Assembly: GCF_016804325.1 (NCBI RefSeq)
Contig: NZ_CP043627.1
Span: 3,051,001-3,115,000 of the forward strand
Length of the DNA: 64,000 nt
Direction of reading: 5' to 3'
From: Methylobacterium aquaticum
Lineage (GTDB): Bacteria; Pseudomonadota; Alphaproteobacteria; Rhizobiales; Beijerinckiaceae
Positions 54,370 through 63,960 of this stretch are shown piece by piece. The translations under genes and the position numbers were made by a program. A model generated the notes under the pieces. The model did no database searches and was not told the origin of the DNA. It saw nothing but the letters and a program-made list of their open reading frames with translations. Position 1 is the stretch's first letter. The number at the start of each line of letters is the position of its first letter.

Positions 54370-55962
54370 TTAGGCTCGCGGCAGCTCGAACTCGGCGTTG
54401 ATGACCCGCCAGTCGTTGTAGAACGGGGCGAACTGGGACGGGATGCGGAAGGGCGCGCAGCGCCGCACCGCCCGCACCGCGGCCTCGGCGATCGAGCGGT
54501 CGACCGCGCTGCCGCCGGCCCGCAGGATGCGCGGATCGGTGGTGAGCGACCCGTCGGGGTTCAGGCGGATGTCGAGCTGCGGCAGCACGATGCCCTGCGC
54601 GGCGCCCGGAGGCGCCGAGTAGCAGCGCTCGATCTGCTGCTGGAGCAGGCCGACCAGGGCGTCGCGCTGGCTCGGGTTGAGGCGCTGCGACGTGCCGGTG
54701 GCGGCGCCGAGCGCCGCCGTGCGCTGGACCTCGCGGCCGGTGGCGCCGGTCGATTGCGACGGGCCGTGCGCGGCCAGCATGTCGCGGATCGAGCCCGAAT
54801 TGAACTTGGCGGCGAGCTCGGCCTGGCGCCTGGCCTTGGCCTCGGCGGCGGCCTTGGCCTTCGCCTCCGCCATGGCCTTGGCTTTTGCTGCGGCCTCGGC
54901 CTTCGCCTTGGCCTCCGCGGCGGCGTGGGCCTTGGCCTCGGCTTCCGCCTTGGCTTGCGCCTTCGCTTCGGCTTCCGCCTCGGCCTTCGCTTCCGCCTCG
55001 GCTTTCCGGGCCTCCGCTTCGGCCTTGGCCTCGGCGCGGGCCTTGGCTTCCGCCTTGGCCTTGGCCTCGGCGACCGCCTTGGCCTTCGCCTCGGCCTCCG
55101 CTTGAGCCTTCGCCTTGGCTTCGGCCTCTGCCTCCGCCTTGGCTTCGGCCTTGGCTTTCGCCTCGGCGTCGGCGCGGGCCTTGGCTTCGGCCTTGGCCTT
55201 GGCAGCCGCCTTCTCGGCGGCGGCCTTTTCGGCCGCTGCCTTGGCCTCGGCCAGCTCCTCGCGCCGGATCGCCTCGGCCTCGGCCTTCTCGGCGGCGGCC
55301 TTTTCCGCCGCGGCCTTGGCCGCTTCCTTGGCGGCCACCGCCGCCGCCTTCTCGGCCGCCGCCTTTGCAGCTTCCTTCGCGGCTTCCTTCGCGGCTTCCT
55401 TGGCCGCGGCCTTGGCCGCTTCCTTGGCGGCCTCGCGCGCCGCTTCCTTGGCCGCCTCCTTGGCCTCGCGCTCGGCTTCCGCCTTGGCTTCGGCGCGCGC
55501 GTCGGCCTCCGCCTTGGCCTTCGCGGCGGCGGCAGCCGCCGCAGCCTTTTCGGCGTCGGCCTTGCTGGTGTCGGGACGGGCCGGCGGCATCGGGGCGGGT
55601 TCGGGCTGTTCGAGGGCCGGGCGCAGGGGCGGCGTCGGCATCTCCTCGGCGTTGGCGACCTTGATCTCCGGCGGGCGCGTCGGCGGCGTCGGCACGTTGG
55701 CCTTGGCCTCGCCGGGATCGTTCTCCTGCTGCTTGTCGGCGACGCGGTCGGCGCGCGGGCTCTTGGCCGGGGCGTCGCCGTCGCGCTGGCCCTTGGTCAG
55801 TTCCGAAAACTGGTTCTCGGTGATGACCTCGACCGGTACGCCCTCCTCGGCCTGCGGCAGCGTGTGCGAGGCGGCGGCGAACAGCGCCAGCCCGATCAGC
55901 ACCACGTGCGCGCCGGCCGAGACCCAGACGCCGGGCTCGGACCTGTCGAAGGGAAACGCCAC
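54370..55962 (-). CDS. tolA: Cell envelope integrity protein TolA
   Basis: A 530-residue inner-membrane protein spanning the periplasm. It has an N-terminal membrane helix ([20 protein letters not shown]), a Pro-rich region near residues 80-125, a very long Ala/Lys/Glu helix (about residues 127-390) built from AKAEAEAKA and EAAKEAAK units, and a C-terminal TonB-like domain with [19 protein letters not shown] and [11 protein letters not shown]. It connects TolQR to TolB/Pal. It starts 20 bases after the tolR stop. The minus-strand sense is clear because the opposite frame is a Leu/Arg shadow of the repeat. Confidence 0.95.
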   Translation of the reverse strand: MAFPFDRSEPGVWVSAGAHVVLIGLALFAAASHTLPQAEEGVPVEVITENQFSELTKGQRDGDAPAKSPRADRVADKQQENDPGEAKANVPTPPTRPPEIKVANAEEMPTPPLRPALEQPEPAPMPPARPDTSKADAEKAAAAAAAAKAKAEADARAEAKAEAEREAKEAAKEAAREAAKEAAKAAAKEAAKEAAKEAAKAAAEKAAAVAAKEAAKAAAEKAAAEKAEAEAIRREELAEAKAAAEKAAAEKAAAKAKAEAKARADAEAKAKAEAKAEAEAEAKAKAQAEAEAKAKAVAEAKAKAEAKARAEAKAEAEARKAEAEAKAEAEAEAKAQAKAEAEAKAHAAAEAKAKAEAAAKAKAMAEAKAKAAAEAKARRQAELAAKFNSGSIRDMLAAHGPSQSTGATGREVQRTAALGAATGTSQRLNPSQRDALVGLLQQQIERCYSAPPGAAQGIVLPQLDIRLNPDGSLTTDPRILRAGGSAVDRSIAEAAVRAVRRCAPFRIPSQFAPFYNDWRVINAEFELPRA

Positions 55963-55981
55963 CGGAGAACCCCGCCCTGAA

Positions 55982-56425
55982 CTAACGCTGGTCGGGCTCG
56001 GTCACGAGGGCGACCTTCTTGAAGCCGCCGCCCGTCACGATCGCCATCACCTGGGCGACGCGGCCGTAATCGACCCGCTTGTCGCCGCGCACGAACACCC
56101 GCTCCTCGAACCCGTCCTTGGCGGCCGACGACAGCTTGGCGACGATGGTGTCGTCGGTGAGCTCGTCCTCGCCGAGGAAGACCTGGCCGGTCTGGCGGAT
56201 CGACAGGGTGATCGGCTTCGAATCCTGGTTGAGCGGCGCGGCCTTGGTCTGCGGCAGGTCGAGGGGCACGCCGACCGTCATCATCGGCGCGGCGACCATG
56301 AAGATGATCAGGAGCACCAGCACGACGTCGATGAACGGCGTCATGTTGATCTCGTTGATCGCGCCGCCCCGCCGGCCGCGCCGACGGCGCCCGCCGCCCT
56401 GTGCCGCTCCGGAGGCCATGCCCAT
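55982..56425 (-). CDS. tolR: Tol-Pal system protein TolR (ExbD family)
   Basis: A 147-residue single-span protein. It has a basic Gly/Arg-rich N-terminus, the helix [24 protein letters not shown] with the proton-channel Asp ([10 protein letters not shown]), and a periplasmic domain with [17 protein letters not shown] and [18 protein letters not shown]. It forms the TolQ5R2 motor. It lies 30 bases after tolQ and 19 bases before tolA. Confidence 0.97.
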   Translation of the reverse strand: MGMASGAAQGGGRRRRGRRGGAINEINMTPFIDVVLVLLIIFMVAAPMMTVGVPLDLPQTKAAPLNQDSKPITLSIRQTGQVFLGEDELTDDTIVAKLSSAAKDGFEERVFVRGDKRVDYGRVAQVMAIVTGGGFKKVALVTEPDQR

Positions 56426-56455
56426 CGCTCAATCCTTCCTGAGAGGTCGCGGGGA

Positions 56456-57172
56456 TCAGGCCGCCAGCGCCATGCGCTCGTCGATCTGGCGCGACAGGAT
56501 CGCCGAGAACTCGTCGGCGAAGCCCTCGAGGCGCCCCTGCGCCTTGGCGACCGAGGCCTGGAGCTTGTTGTAGGCGAGCACCGCGGGGATCGCCGCGAAC
56601 AGGCCGATCGCGGTGGCGAACAGGGCCTCGGCGATGCCCGGCGCGACGACCGCCAGCGAGGTGTTCTTGGAGGCGGCGATCGAGGTGAACGCCGTCATGA
56701 TGCCGAACACCGTGCCGAACAGGCCGATATAGGGACCGGCCGAGCCGATCGAGGCCAGGAACAGCAGGCGCGATTCCAGCCGCTCGACCTCGCGCTGGAT
56801 CGTCACGTCGAGCACCTTGTCGATGCGCTGGCCGAGGCTGCGGATCGAGCGGCCGGAGCCCTCGTAGGAGCGGCGCCACTCGCGCATCGCGGCGACGAAC
56901 AGGGCGGCGAGCCCGGTCGCCGGCTTGTCGTTATAGGCGCGGAAGAGTTCCTCCAGCGGCCGGCCGGACCAGAACTCCTCCTCGAAGGCGTCCATCTCGG
57001 CCTTGGCGCGGCGGAACAGCAGCGTCTTGTCGACGATGATGGACCAGCACCAGATCGAGGAGCCGAGCAGGCCGAGCATCACCACCTTCACGACGAAGTG
57101 GGCCTGCCAGAACAGGCCGAACATCGTGATCTCGACCACGGGCATCGCCTGGGCGGCATCGGCGGGATTCAT
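56456..57172 (-). CDS. tolQ: Tol-Pal system proton channel TolQ
   Basis: A 238-residue ExbB-like protein with three transmembrane helices (FFWQAHFVVKVVMLGLLGSS region; IGSAGPYIGLFGTVFGIMTAF; GIAEALFATAIGLFAAIPAVLAY). The conserved Thr and Ala residues of the channel lie in the last two. ATG 57172 is preceded by GCGAGG at a good distance; GTG 57217 is an alternative that adds 15 residues. It uses the proton gradient to drive TolA. First of the tolQRA block, 186 bases downstream of ybgC. Confidence 0.96.
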   Translation of the reverse strand: MNPADAAQAMPVVEITMFGLFWQAHFVVKVVMLGLLGSSIWCWSIIVDKTLLFRRAKAEMDAFEEEFWSGRPLEELFRAYNDKPATGLAALFVAAMREWRRSYEGSGRSIRSLGQRIDKVLDVTIQREVERLESRLLFLASIGSAGPYIGLFGTVFGIMTAFTSIAASKNTSLAVVAPGIAEALFATAIGLFAAIPAVLAYNKLQASVAKAQGRLEGFADEFSAILSRQIDERMALAA

Positions 57173-57358
57173 GCGGCTCATCCTCGCGTCCCGGGCCGAT
57201 GAACGGCCCTCGGGCACTCCAACCGGGATCGGGGCTTTGCGTATCGTGGTTCGATCGCGCCCGAATCTGTCGAAAGTATGGGCCGCCGCTCCGGAAAGAG
57301 CGTTCGCCCGCCGCGAGTTAAGCCCCCGGCAGGGTTAAGGAATGGTGAGCGCGGTCCT

Positions 57359-57799
57359 TCAGCGGCGCGTCAGCGTGCGGCGCAGGGCCTCCGGCAGGCG
57401 CACGGCGCGGCCGTCGCGCACGCAGGCCACCACCACCTCGGCGCGCACCAGGACCTCGTCGCCGCGGCGCACCTCCTGGTCGAGATGCATCGAGGCGCCG
57501 CGCAATTCCCGCGTTGCGGTCAGCACGGTCAGCGCATCGTCCATCCGGGCGGGCTTGAGGTAGTCGAGGCTCATCCGCCGCACCACGAAGACGAGGCCGT
57601 CGGCTTCCCGGTGCAGGTCGGACTGGTCGCCGGCCAGCCCGCGCAGCAGTTCGGTCCGGCCCCGTTCCATGAAGCGCAGGTAGCTCGCATGGTAGACGAA
57701 GCCGGAGAAATCCGTGTCCTCGTAGTAGACGCGCAAGGAAAGGGCGTGGGCGTCCGGGGGTAGGGGTTCGGTCACGCGGCGATCGTCCTTCTTGCTCAA
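57359..57799 (-). CDS. ybgC: Tol-Pal associated acyl-CoA thioesterase YbgC
   Basis: A 146-residue hot-dog-fold thioesterase. The motif LRVYYEDTDFSGFVYHASYLRFMERGRTELLR is shown here in part as YYEDTDFSGFVYHASYL and carries the catalytic Asp. It has LDYLKPARMDDALTV and VRAEVVVACV after it. It hydrolyses acyl-CoA and is linked to phospholipid enzymes in the Tol cluster. It stands in the conserved position before tolQ. Confidence 0.95.
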   Translation of the reverse strand: MSKKDDRRVTEPLPPDAHALSLRVYYEDTDFSGFVYHASYLRFMERGRTELLRGLAGDQSDLHREADGLVFVVRRMSLDYLKPARMDDALTVLTATRELRGASMHLDQEVRRGDEVLVRAEVVVACVRDGRAVRLPEALRRTLTRR

Positions 57800-57838
57800 C
57801 GTCTGCTCACCTTGCGAGGCTTTGCGAAGAATTCTGTT

Positions 57839-57982
57839 ATCCCACCCTCCGCCTCATCCTGAGGTGTCAGTCCATCACCGATGGACTGACCTCGAAGGAG
57901 GGCTCCAGGGATCGCAGGGGCTTCTGGAGCCCTCCTTCGAGGCTCACTCCGTTCGCACCTCAGGATGAGGTCGTGGATGGGA
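57839..57982. repeat. Intergenic palindrome, family A copy 4
   Basis: It opens ATCCCACCCTCCGCCTCATC and closes CACCTCAGGATGAGGTCGTG and GATGGGAT. The inner arms are CCTCGAAGGAGGGCTCCAG and CTGGAGCCCTCCTTCGAGG. The left branch contains GTCAGTCCATCACCGATGG, which is the empty-site form of the sequence interrupted at 30.7 kb. It fills the gap between ybgC and the phosphoesterase. Confidence 0.85.
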
Positions 57983-58040
57983 TGGGTCGTAGAGAGGATG
58001 AGACATGCGCGTCGAGCAGACGATCACGTCAAGCCGTCTG

Positions 58041-58985
58041 TCAGACGGAGGCCCCCGCCCCCAGCTCCACCACCACGATCTCCGGCGGGACCCCGATGCG
58101 GATCGGCGCGATGCTCAACCCCAGGCCTCCGGAGATCACCAGGTCGCTCGCCTCGCGGACATGGCCGTAGACGTAGCGGGGATTGCGCGAGGCCACCACC
58201 GGCGACCAGCCGAACAGCCGCACCTGGCCGCCATGGGTGTGGCCCGACAGGGTCAGCGCCACCCGGGCCGGGACACGGGCGAAGATGTCGGGCTCGTGGG
58301 CCAGCAGGATCACCGGCGCGCCGTCCGGCACCGCCGCCAGAGTCTTGGGCAGGTCGTGCAGGCCGACCCGCCCCTGACCGGTCCGGCGCCGGACCGGCAG
58401 CAGGGCGAGCTGGTCCTCGAGCCCGGCGAGCCAGACCGGCCCGGCCTTTGTCGCGAGCGGAACCGCCTCGTTCGACAGCACCCGGATGCCGTTCTCGGAG
58501 AGCGCCGTGCCGGCGATGGTCGGGCCGTGCCCGCGGCGCAGGGCCTCCTTGTCCTCCCACCAGTCGTGGTTGCCGAGCACCGCGTAGACGCCGAGCGGCG
58601 CCGTGAGCCGGCCCAGCACCGGCGCCCATTCGGCGGCGGGCACGGTGCGGGTGACGTAGCGCTGGCCGGCCATGAAGTCGCCCACCAGCACCACGAGATC
58701 GGCCCCGAGCGCGTTGGTCGCCGCCACGATCCCGGCGATGCGCTCCGCGCTCATCCAGGGCTCGCAGGCATGGATGTCGGTGAGCACGGCGATGCGCAGC
58801 GTGAGTCCCGCCGGCCAGGGCGCGGCGGGGTTGGGCGTGATCGCGTAACGGGTCACGACCTGCCGGAACGGCTCGATCCCGGTGGCGTAGGCGCCGGTGC
58901 TGACGCCTGAGAGCGCGACGGCGCCCGCGCCCTGGAGCACCCGGCGGCGGGTGAGCAGGCGGTAGCCCCTCCCCGCCTCACGCAT
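58041..58985 (-). CDS. Tat-exported metallophosphoesterase
   Basis: A 314-residue calcineurin-like phosphoesterase. The N-terminus [18 protein letters not shown] is a twin-arginine signal. The metal motifs are LTDIHACEP (DxH), LVGDFMAG (GD), [10 protein letters not shown] (GNHD), LLAHEPDIF and [13 protein letters not shown] (GHTHGGQ). It resembles YkuE-like enzymes, which act on UDP-diacylglucosamine or other lipids, but the substrate is open. The start overlaps the ruvB stop by eight bases, so the two genes are coupled. Confidence 0.92.
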   Translation of the reverse strand: MREAGRGYRLLTRRRVLQGAGAVALSGVSTGAYATGIEPFRQVVTRYAITPNPAAPWPAGLTLRIAVLTDIHACEPWMSAERIAGIVAATNALGADLVVLVGDFMAGQRYVTRTVPAAEWAPVLGRLTAPLGVYAVLGNHDWWEDKEALRRGHGPTIAGTALSENGIRVLSNEAVPLATKAGPVWLAGLEDQLALLPVRRRTGQGRVGLHDLPKTLAAVPDGAPVILLAHEPDIFARVPARVALTLSGHTHGGQVRLFGWSPVVASRNPRYVYGHVREASDLVISGGLGLSIAPIRIGVPPEIVVVELGAGASV

Positions 58986-60030
58986 CCTCGTCCCCGCCGG
59001 TGAACAGCCCGAACTGCACGGTCCCGTCGCGCTTCGGCTCCGGCAGGCCGAGATGGCGGAAGGCGTGGGCGGTCAGAACCCGGCCGCGCGGCGTGCGCTG
59101 CACGAAGCCCTTCTGGATCAGGTAGGGCTCGATGATCTCCTCGATCGCGTCGCGGGGCTCCGAGAGCGCCGCAGCGATCGTCTCGACCCCGACCGGCCCG
59201 CCGTTGAACGAGTGCGCGATGAGGGTGAGGTACTTGCGGTCCATCGTGTCGAGGCCGGCGGGATCGACGTCGAGGAGCCGGAGCGCCCGGTCGGCGATGG
59301 CCCGGGTGATGGTGGGCGCATCCTCCACGATGGCGAAGTCGCGCACCCGCCGCAGGAGCCGCCCGGCGATGCGCGGCGTGCCGCGCGCCCGCTTGGCGAT
59401 CTCGTTGGCGCCGTCCGGCGCCATGCCGATGCCGAGCACCCGGGCGCCGCGGCTGACGATGAGTTCGAGTTCGTCGATCTCGTAGAATTCGAGCCGGACC
59501 GGGATGCCGAAGCGGTCGCGCAGCGGCGTGGTCAGGAGCCCCGCCCGGGTGGTGGCGGCAACCAGGGTGAATTTCGGCAGTTCGATCTTCACCGAGCGGG
59601 CCGCCGGCCCCTCGCCGATGATGAGGTCGAGCTGGTAATCCTCCATCGCCGGATAGAGGATTTCCTCCACCGCCGGGTTGAGGCGGTGGATCTCGTCGAT
59701 GAAGAGGACGTCGCGCTCTTCGAGATTCGTGAGCTGCGCGGCCAGATCCCCCGCCTTGGCGATGACCGGGCCTGAGGTCGAGCGGAAGTTCACCCCGAGC
59801 TCGCGGGCGACGATCTGGGCGAGCGTGGTCTTGCCGAGGCCCGGGGGACCGACGAACAGCACGTGGTCGAGGGCCTGGCCGGTCTTCTTCGCCGCGTCGA
59901 TGAACACCTGGAGATTGGCGCGGGCCGCCCTCTGGCCGGTGAAGTCGGCCAGGCTGAGCGGCCGGATCGAGGCTTCGACGTCGTCCTCGCGGCGCTCGGG
60001 GGTGAGGAGGGCTTTGCTGGGCTTGCTCAA
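58978..60030 (-). CDS. ruvB: Holliday junction branch migration helicase RuvB
   Basis: A 350-residue AAA+ motor. It opens with [20 protein letters not shown], has Walker [20 protein letters not shown], Walker [16 protein letters not shown], sensor 1 [17 protein letters not shown] and a winged-helix end with [21 protein letters not shown]. It drives branch migration with RuvA. Neither ruvA nor ruvC lies upstream here, where they normally are; chrA is divergent instead at 60168. Confidence 0.98.
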   Translation of the reverse strand: MSKPSKALLTPERREDDVEASIRPLSLADFTGQRAARANLQVFIDAAKKTGQALDHVLFVGPPGLGKTTLAQIVARELGVNFRSTSGPVIAKAGDLAAQLTNLEERDVLFIDEIHRLNPAVEEILYPAMEDYQLDLIIGEGPAARSVKIELPKFTLVAATTRAGLLTTPLRDRFGIPVRLEFYEIDELELIVSRGARVLGIGMAPDGANEIAKRARGTPRIAGRLLRRVRDFAIVEDAPTITRAIADRALRLLDVDPAGLDTMDRKYLTLIAHSFNGGPVGVETIAAALSEPRDAIEEIIEPYLIQKGFVQRTPRGRVLTAHAFRHLGLPEPKRDGTVQFGLFTGGDEDA

Positions 60031-60167
60031 CGCGGGACCTGACGGTGTGCATCATCGGCGGCGCGAGGCCGGCGGCGCCCGCATGCCGGATGTAATCGCT
60101 GCCTCGTGTCGCACAACGCGACCGATCGCGCTACGCTGCGGCGCCCCTGACCTGGAGAGCTTCCTGC

Positions 60168-61553
60168 GTGACGACCCCTGAGCCCGCGACGCCGGACCGG
60201 GCGCCGCCCCGGCCCGTCACCCTGGGGCAGGCCCTGCCGGTCTGGCTGCGGGTCGCCGCCCTGTCCTTCGGCGGGCCGGCCGGGCAGATCGCGGTGATGC
60301 ACCGGGTGCTGGTCGAGGAGAAGCGCTGGATCTCCGAGAACCGCTTCCTGCACGCCCTCAACTTCTGCACCCTGTTGCCCGGGCCGGAGGCGCAGCAGCT
60401 CGCCACCTATGTCGGCTGGCTGATGCACGGGGCCCGGGGCGGTCTCCTGGCCGGCGGGCTGTTCGTGCTGCCGGGGCTTCTCGCCATCATGGCCCTGAGC
60501 TGGGTCTACGTGCTGTACGGCGAGGCCGGGCCGGTCGCCGGCCTGTTCTTCGGCCTCAAGGCCGCGGTGCTCGCCATCGTGCTCGAGGCGGTGCAGCGCA
60601 TCGGCCGGCGGGCCCTGCGCGGCCCGGTGATGACCGGGCTCGCCGCCGCCGCCTTCGTGGGCATCTTCTTCCTCAATGTGCCGTTCCCGCTCGTCGTCGT
60701 GGCGGCGGGCCTCGTCGGCTTCCTCGGCGGCCGGGCCGGGCATCCGGCCTTCCGCCCCGGCGGCGGCCACGCGGCGGGAGCGGGCGACGGTCCCTACCTG
60801 TTCGGCGACGACGCGCTGCCGCGCGAGCGCACCACCTGGCGCGCGACGGCCACTACCTTCGCGATCTGGGCGGCGATCTGGCTCGTCCCGGTCGCCGCGC
60901 TGCTCCTGCTGCCGGGGCCGGACGACGTCTTCTCCCGCATCGCGGTGTTCTTCTCCAAGATGGCGCTGGTGACCTTCGGCGGCGCCTATGCGGCGCTCGC
61001 CTACGTGGCGCAGGCCGCGGTGGAGCAGTATGGCTGGATGCGCCCCGGCGAGATGCTCGACGGCCTCGGCATGGCCGAGACCACCCCCGGCCCGCTCATC
61101 ATGGTGACGCAGTTCGTCGGTTTCCTCGCCGCCTATCGGGCGCCCGGGGCGCTCTCGCCCCTCGCCGCAGGCACGCTCGGGGGCTTGCTGACCACCTGGG
61201 TCACCTTCGCGCCCTGCTTCCTGTGGATCTTCGTCGGCGCCCCTTACGTCGAGCGCCTGCGGGGGCACGCGGCGCTGGCCGGCGCGCTCTCGGCGATCAC
61301 CGCGGCGGTGGTCGGCGTGATCCTCAATCTGGCGGTCTGGTTCGCACTCCACACGCTGTTCCGGACCCTGCGTCCGGTGACGTTCGGGCCGCTCAAGCTC
61401 GACGTGCCGGTGCTCGCGAGCGTCGACCCCTACGCGCTCGCTCTCGCGCTCGCCGCGATCGTGGCGGTGTTCCGGTTCAAGGCCGGGATGATCCCGGTGC
61501 TCGCGGCCTGCGCGGCGGCGGGGATGGGGTTGCGGCTGGCGGGGCTGATCTGA
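60168..61553 (+). CDS. chrA: Chromate transporter ChrA family, bidomain
   Basis: A 461-residue membrane protein made of two homologous halves with about 10-12 helices. The first half contains SFGGPAGQIAVMHRVLVEEKRW and FLHALNFCTLLPGPEAQQLATYVGW; the second half MALVTFGGAYAALAYVAQAAVE and GMAETTPGPLIMVTQFVGFLA. These are the CHR signatures (FGGPxxQ and PGPxxQ/M). The family exports chromate; whether this member does so cannot be told. The start is GTG 60168. It is divergent from ruvB with 137 bases between. No chrB or other resistance gene is adjacent. Confidence 0.93.
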   Translation: MTTPEPATPDRAPPRPVTLGQALPVWLRVAALSFGGPAGQIAVMHRVLVEEKRWISENRFLHALNFCTLLPGPEAQQLATYVGWLMHGARGGLLAGGLFVLPGLLAIMALSWVYVLYGEAGPVAGLFFGLKAAVLAIVLEAVQRIGRRALRGPVMTGLAAAAFVGIFFLNVPFPLVVVAAGLVGFLGGRAGHPAFRPGGGHAAGAGDGPYLFGDDALPRERTTWRATATTFAIWAAIWLVPVAALLLLPGPDDVFSRIAVFFSKMALVTFGGAYAALAYVAQAAVEQYGWMRPGEMLDGLGMAETTPGPLIMVTQFVGFLAAYRAPGALSPLAAGTLGGLLTTWVTFAPCFLWIFVGAPYVERLRGHAALAGALSAITAAVVGVILNLAVWFALHTLFRTLRPVTFGPLKLDVPVLASVDPYALALALAAIVAVFRFKAGMIPVLAACAAAGMGLRLAGLI

Positions 61554-61591
61554 ACCTCGAATCCCAAACTCGAGTGAATGCTCTTTTCTTT

Positions 61592-61738
61592 CATCCCACC
61601 CGCAACCTCATCCTGAGGTGCGAACGGAGTGAGCCTCGAAGGAGGGCTCCAGAAGTCGCGGTGATTTCTGGAGTCCTCCTTCGAGGTCAGTCGATCTCCG
61701 ATCGACTAACACCTCAGGATGAGGTTTCGGATTGGATC
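61592..61738. repeat. Intergenic palindrome, family A copy 5
   Basis: It opens ATCCCACCCGCAACCTCATC and closes ACACCTCAGGATGAGG plus TTTCGGATTGGAT. The inner arms are CCTCGAAGGAGGGCTCCAG and CTGGAGTCCTCCTTCGAGG. It separates the convergent chrA and glutathione transferase genes and lies within the 227-base gap. Confidence 0.85.
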
Positions 61739-61780
61739 GATGGGGCTCTCGTATCCCTCCGCCGCTCGGGAAAAACGGCC

Positions 61781-62434
61781 TCAGAACTCCATGTCCAGCT
61801 CCTCGATCTCCTCCGGCTCGTCGGCCGCCGCAGCGGTCCAGTCGCGCATCAGGTCCCAGTCCATGATCGTGTCGCGGTAGGCGGCGCAATCGGGCGGCAG
61901 GGCGACGCCGTAGGTAACGAAGCGGGTGCAGACGGGGGCGTACATCGCGTCCGCCACCACCGGGCGGTCGCCGAACAGATAGGGCCCGCCATGGGCCTTC
62001 AGCGCCTCCTGCCAGATCTCGATCACCCGGGCGATGTCGGCCTGGGCGCCGCCCCAGAGCTTGAAGTCGCTGTAGCGGGCGCGCAGGTTCATCGGCAGGG
62101 CCGAGCGCAGGTTGATGAAGCCGCCATGCATCTCGCCCGAGATCGAGCGCGACCAGGAGCGGGCGGCGAGGTCGTCGGGCAGGAGGCGGGCCTCCGGCCG
62201 CACCTCGGTGAGGTACTGGGCGATGGCGAGCACGTCCCAGACCCGCACCGCGCCGTGGGTCAGCCGCGGCACCAGGAACGAGGGCGTGAGGTGCAGGAGC
62301 TCGGCCCGGCTCGCCGGATCGCCGGACAACACCTCCACGTCGAGGTCGAGCCCCGCCATGCGGCAGAGCAGCCAGCCCCGCAGCGACCAGGACGAATAGT
62401 TGCGGCTTGAGATCGTCAGCGTCGCCTCGGCCAT
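61781..62434 (-). CDS. Glutathione S-transferase family protein
   Basis: A 217-residue GST. The thioredoxin-like domain begins LTISSRNYSSWSLRGWLLCRMAG with the probable catalytic Ser, then the glutathione contact VPRLTHGAVRVWDVLAIAQYL (with Val-Pro, and Val-Trp-Asp in place of the usual Glu-Ser). The helical C-domain includes ARSWSRSISGEMHGGF and GDRPVVADAMYAPVCTRF. The ending is acidic (EEIEELDMEF). Function is general detoxification or unknown. The N-terminal NYSSWSLR motif marks a proteobacterial GST branch. Confidence 0.9.
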   Translation of the reverse strand: MAEATLTISSRNYSSWSLRGWLLCRMAGLDLDVEVLSGDPASRAELLHLTPSFLVPRLTHGAVRVWDVLAIAQYLTEVRPEARLLPDDLAARSWSRSISGEMHGGFINLRSALPMNLRARYSDFKLWGGAQADIARVIEIWQEALKAHGGPYLFGDRPVVADAMYAPVCTRFVTYGVALPPDCAAYRDTIMDWDLMRDWTAAAADEPEEIEELDMEF

Positions 62435-62733
62435 CGCGTCTCCTCCCCGGGCCGGTGTCGCGCGGCCCGTCTGCCCCTGGATTCCCGTCCCGCCGATCCA
62501 AGACTCGTGCCGAAGAACATCGGCCGATCGACGTGCCCGCAGGCGCGCAATCTCCGCACAAGTTAGCCGGACCTAGACTGCACCCGACACTGACTTGGCA
62601 CGAGGGTCGCATCCCGGATGCGGGGATGCCTCTCGCGCTCCGCCGAAAGTCCGGTCGCGGGAGGAGGAAGCCGTGCCCTACGCTTGTCGCCGGGCCGCAT
62701 CCCGCGCGTGTCCGTGAGGGAGAGCCCGGGCCG
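62435..62733. other. Intergenic region with candidate sigma-54 promoter for phaZ
   Basis: No gene is supported in this 299-base gap between the divergent glutathione transferase and phaZ genes. The only notable site is TTGGCACGAGGGTCGCA at 62595-62611. Confidence 0.5.
62596..62611 (+). promoter_or_regulatory. Candidate sigma-54 (-24/-12) promoter
   Basis: TGGCAC, five bases, TCGCA agrees with TGGCAC-N5-TTGCA at all but one position, with the invariant GG and GC pairs 12 bases apart. The predicted start is about 62622, giving a leader of about 112 bases before phaZ. It is a single motif match, so the chance level is not negligible. Confidence 0.4.
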
Positions 62734-63960
62734 ATGCTGTACGATGCCTTCGAGGTCCAGTCGGATTTCGTCACCGCCACCCGCGCCTGGGGGCGGATGC
62801 TGCACCAGGGCGCGGCGCCCTGGACGAGCGGCGGCTACGGCGCGGCGACCTGGGTCTCCGCCGCCGCCCGGATGATGATGCGGGCCGGCCTCACCCACGC
62901 GCGGCCCTCCTACGGGATCGAGACCCTGCGGATCGGCAACCGCGAGGTGCCGGTCACCGAGGAACCGGTGCTCTCCACCCCCTTCGGCACGCTCTTGCGC
63001 TTCCGGAAGGACATGGTCAGCGAGCAGCCCCGGGTGCTGGTGGTGGCGCCCCTGTCGGGGCATTTCGGCACGCTCCTGCGCGGCACGGTGCGCACCCTGC
63101 TTAACGACCACGACGTCTACATCACCGACTGGCACAATGCCCGCGACGTGCCGCTCGGCGCCGGCCGGTTCGGCTTCGACGACTACGTCGCCCATCTGGT
63201 GCAGTTCCTGGAGGCGATCGGCGACGGCGCCCACATCGTGGCGGTGTGCCAGCCCTGCGTGCAGGCGCTCGCGGCGGCCGCGGTGATGGCCGAGAGCCGC
63301 AACGCGGCGCAGCCGGCGAGCATGACCCTGATGGCCGGCCCGGTCGACACGCGGATCAACCCGACCAAGGTCAACGAGCTCGCCACCTCGAAGCCGATCG
63401 ACTGGTTCGAGCGCAACCTGATCGCCACCGTGCCGCGCCGCCATGCCGGCGCCGGGCGCCGGGTCTATCCGGGCTTCATGCAGGTCGGGGCCTTCATGTC
63501 GATGAACGCCGCGCGCCACATGCACGGCCATCTCGACCTGTTCTGGCACCTCGCCGAGGGCGAGGGTGCCCCGGAAGCGAAGGCCAAGGCCGAGCAGATC
63601 GAGACCTTCTACGACGAGTATTTCGCCGTGCTCGACCTCGCGGCGGAATTCTACCTCGAAACGGTCAAGACCGTGTTCCAGGACGCCACCCTGGCCCAGA
63701 ACAAGCTGACCTTCCGCGGTGCGCCGATCGACATGCGGGCGATCCGCAAGACCGCCCTGATGACGGTGGAGGGCGAGCGCGACGACATCTGCGCCGTCGG
63801 CCAGACCGTTGCCGCGCACGACCTCTGCACCGGCCTGAAACCCTTCCGCAAGAGCCACCACCTCCAGGCCGGCGTCGGCCATTACGGGGTGTTCTCCGGC
63901 CGCAAGTGGGAGGGCCAGACCTACCCGCTGGTGCGCAACTTCATCCAGGCCAACGCGTGA
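62734..63960 (+). CDS. phaZ: Intracellular polyhydroxybutyrate depolymerase
   Basis: A 408-residue enzyme that mobilises stored PHB. It opens MLYDAFEVQSDFVTATRAWG, has VLVVAPLSGHFGTLLRGTVR, VYITDWHNARDVPLGAGRFGFDDYV and the nucleophile region HIVAVCQPCVQALAAAA. Intracellular depolymerases of this type use Cys rather than the Ser of classical lipase boxes, and CQPC fits. The C-terminal acid and His lie in MTVEGERDDICAVGQT and HHLQAGVGHYGVFSG. ATG 62734 is chosen over upstream in-frame starts. It pairs functionally with the phasin at 40.3 kb. Confidence 0.93.
   Translation: MLYDAFEVQSDFVTATRAWGRMLHQGAAPWTSGGYGAATWVSAAARMMMRAGLTHARPSYGIETLRIGNREVPVTEEPVLSTPFGTLLRFRKDMVSEQPRVLVVAPLSGHFGTLLRGTVRTLLNDHDVYITDWHNARDVPLGAGRFGFDDYVAHLVQFLEAIGDGAHIVAVCQPCVQALAAAAVMAESRNAAQPASMTLMAGPVDTRINPTKVNELATSKPIDWFERNLIATVPRRHAGAGRRVYPGFMQVGAFMSMNAARHMHGHLDLFWHLAEGEGAPEAKAKAEQIETFYDEYFAVLDLAAEFYLETVKTVFQDATLAQNKLTFRGAPIDMRAIRKTALMTVEGERDDICAVGQTVAAHDLCTGLKPFRKSHHLQAGVGHYGVFSGRKWEGQTYPLVRNFIQANA

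Noticed and set aside
54754..57202. Leu/Gly/Arg-rich plus-strand frames opposite tolA and tolQ
   Set aside because: They are mirror images of the Ala/Lys/Glu repeat in tolA and show no family similarity.
60031..60167. Riboswitch or chromate-responsive operator before chrA
   Set aside because: The 137-base gap shows no conserved riboswitch core and no clear palindrome, and no chrB regulator is adjacent.
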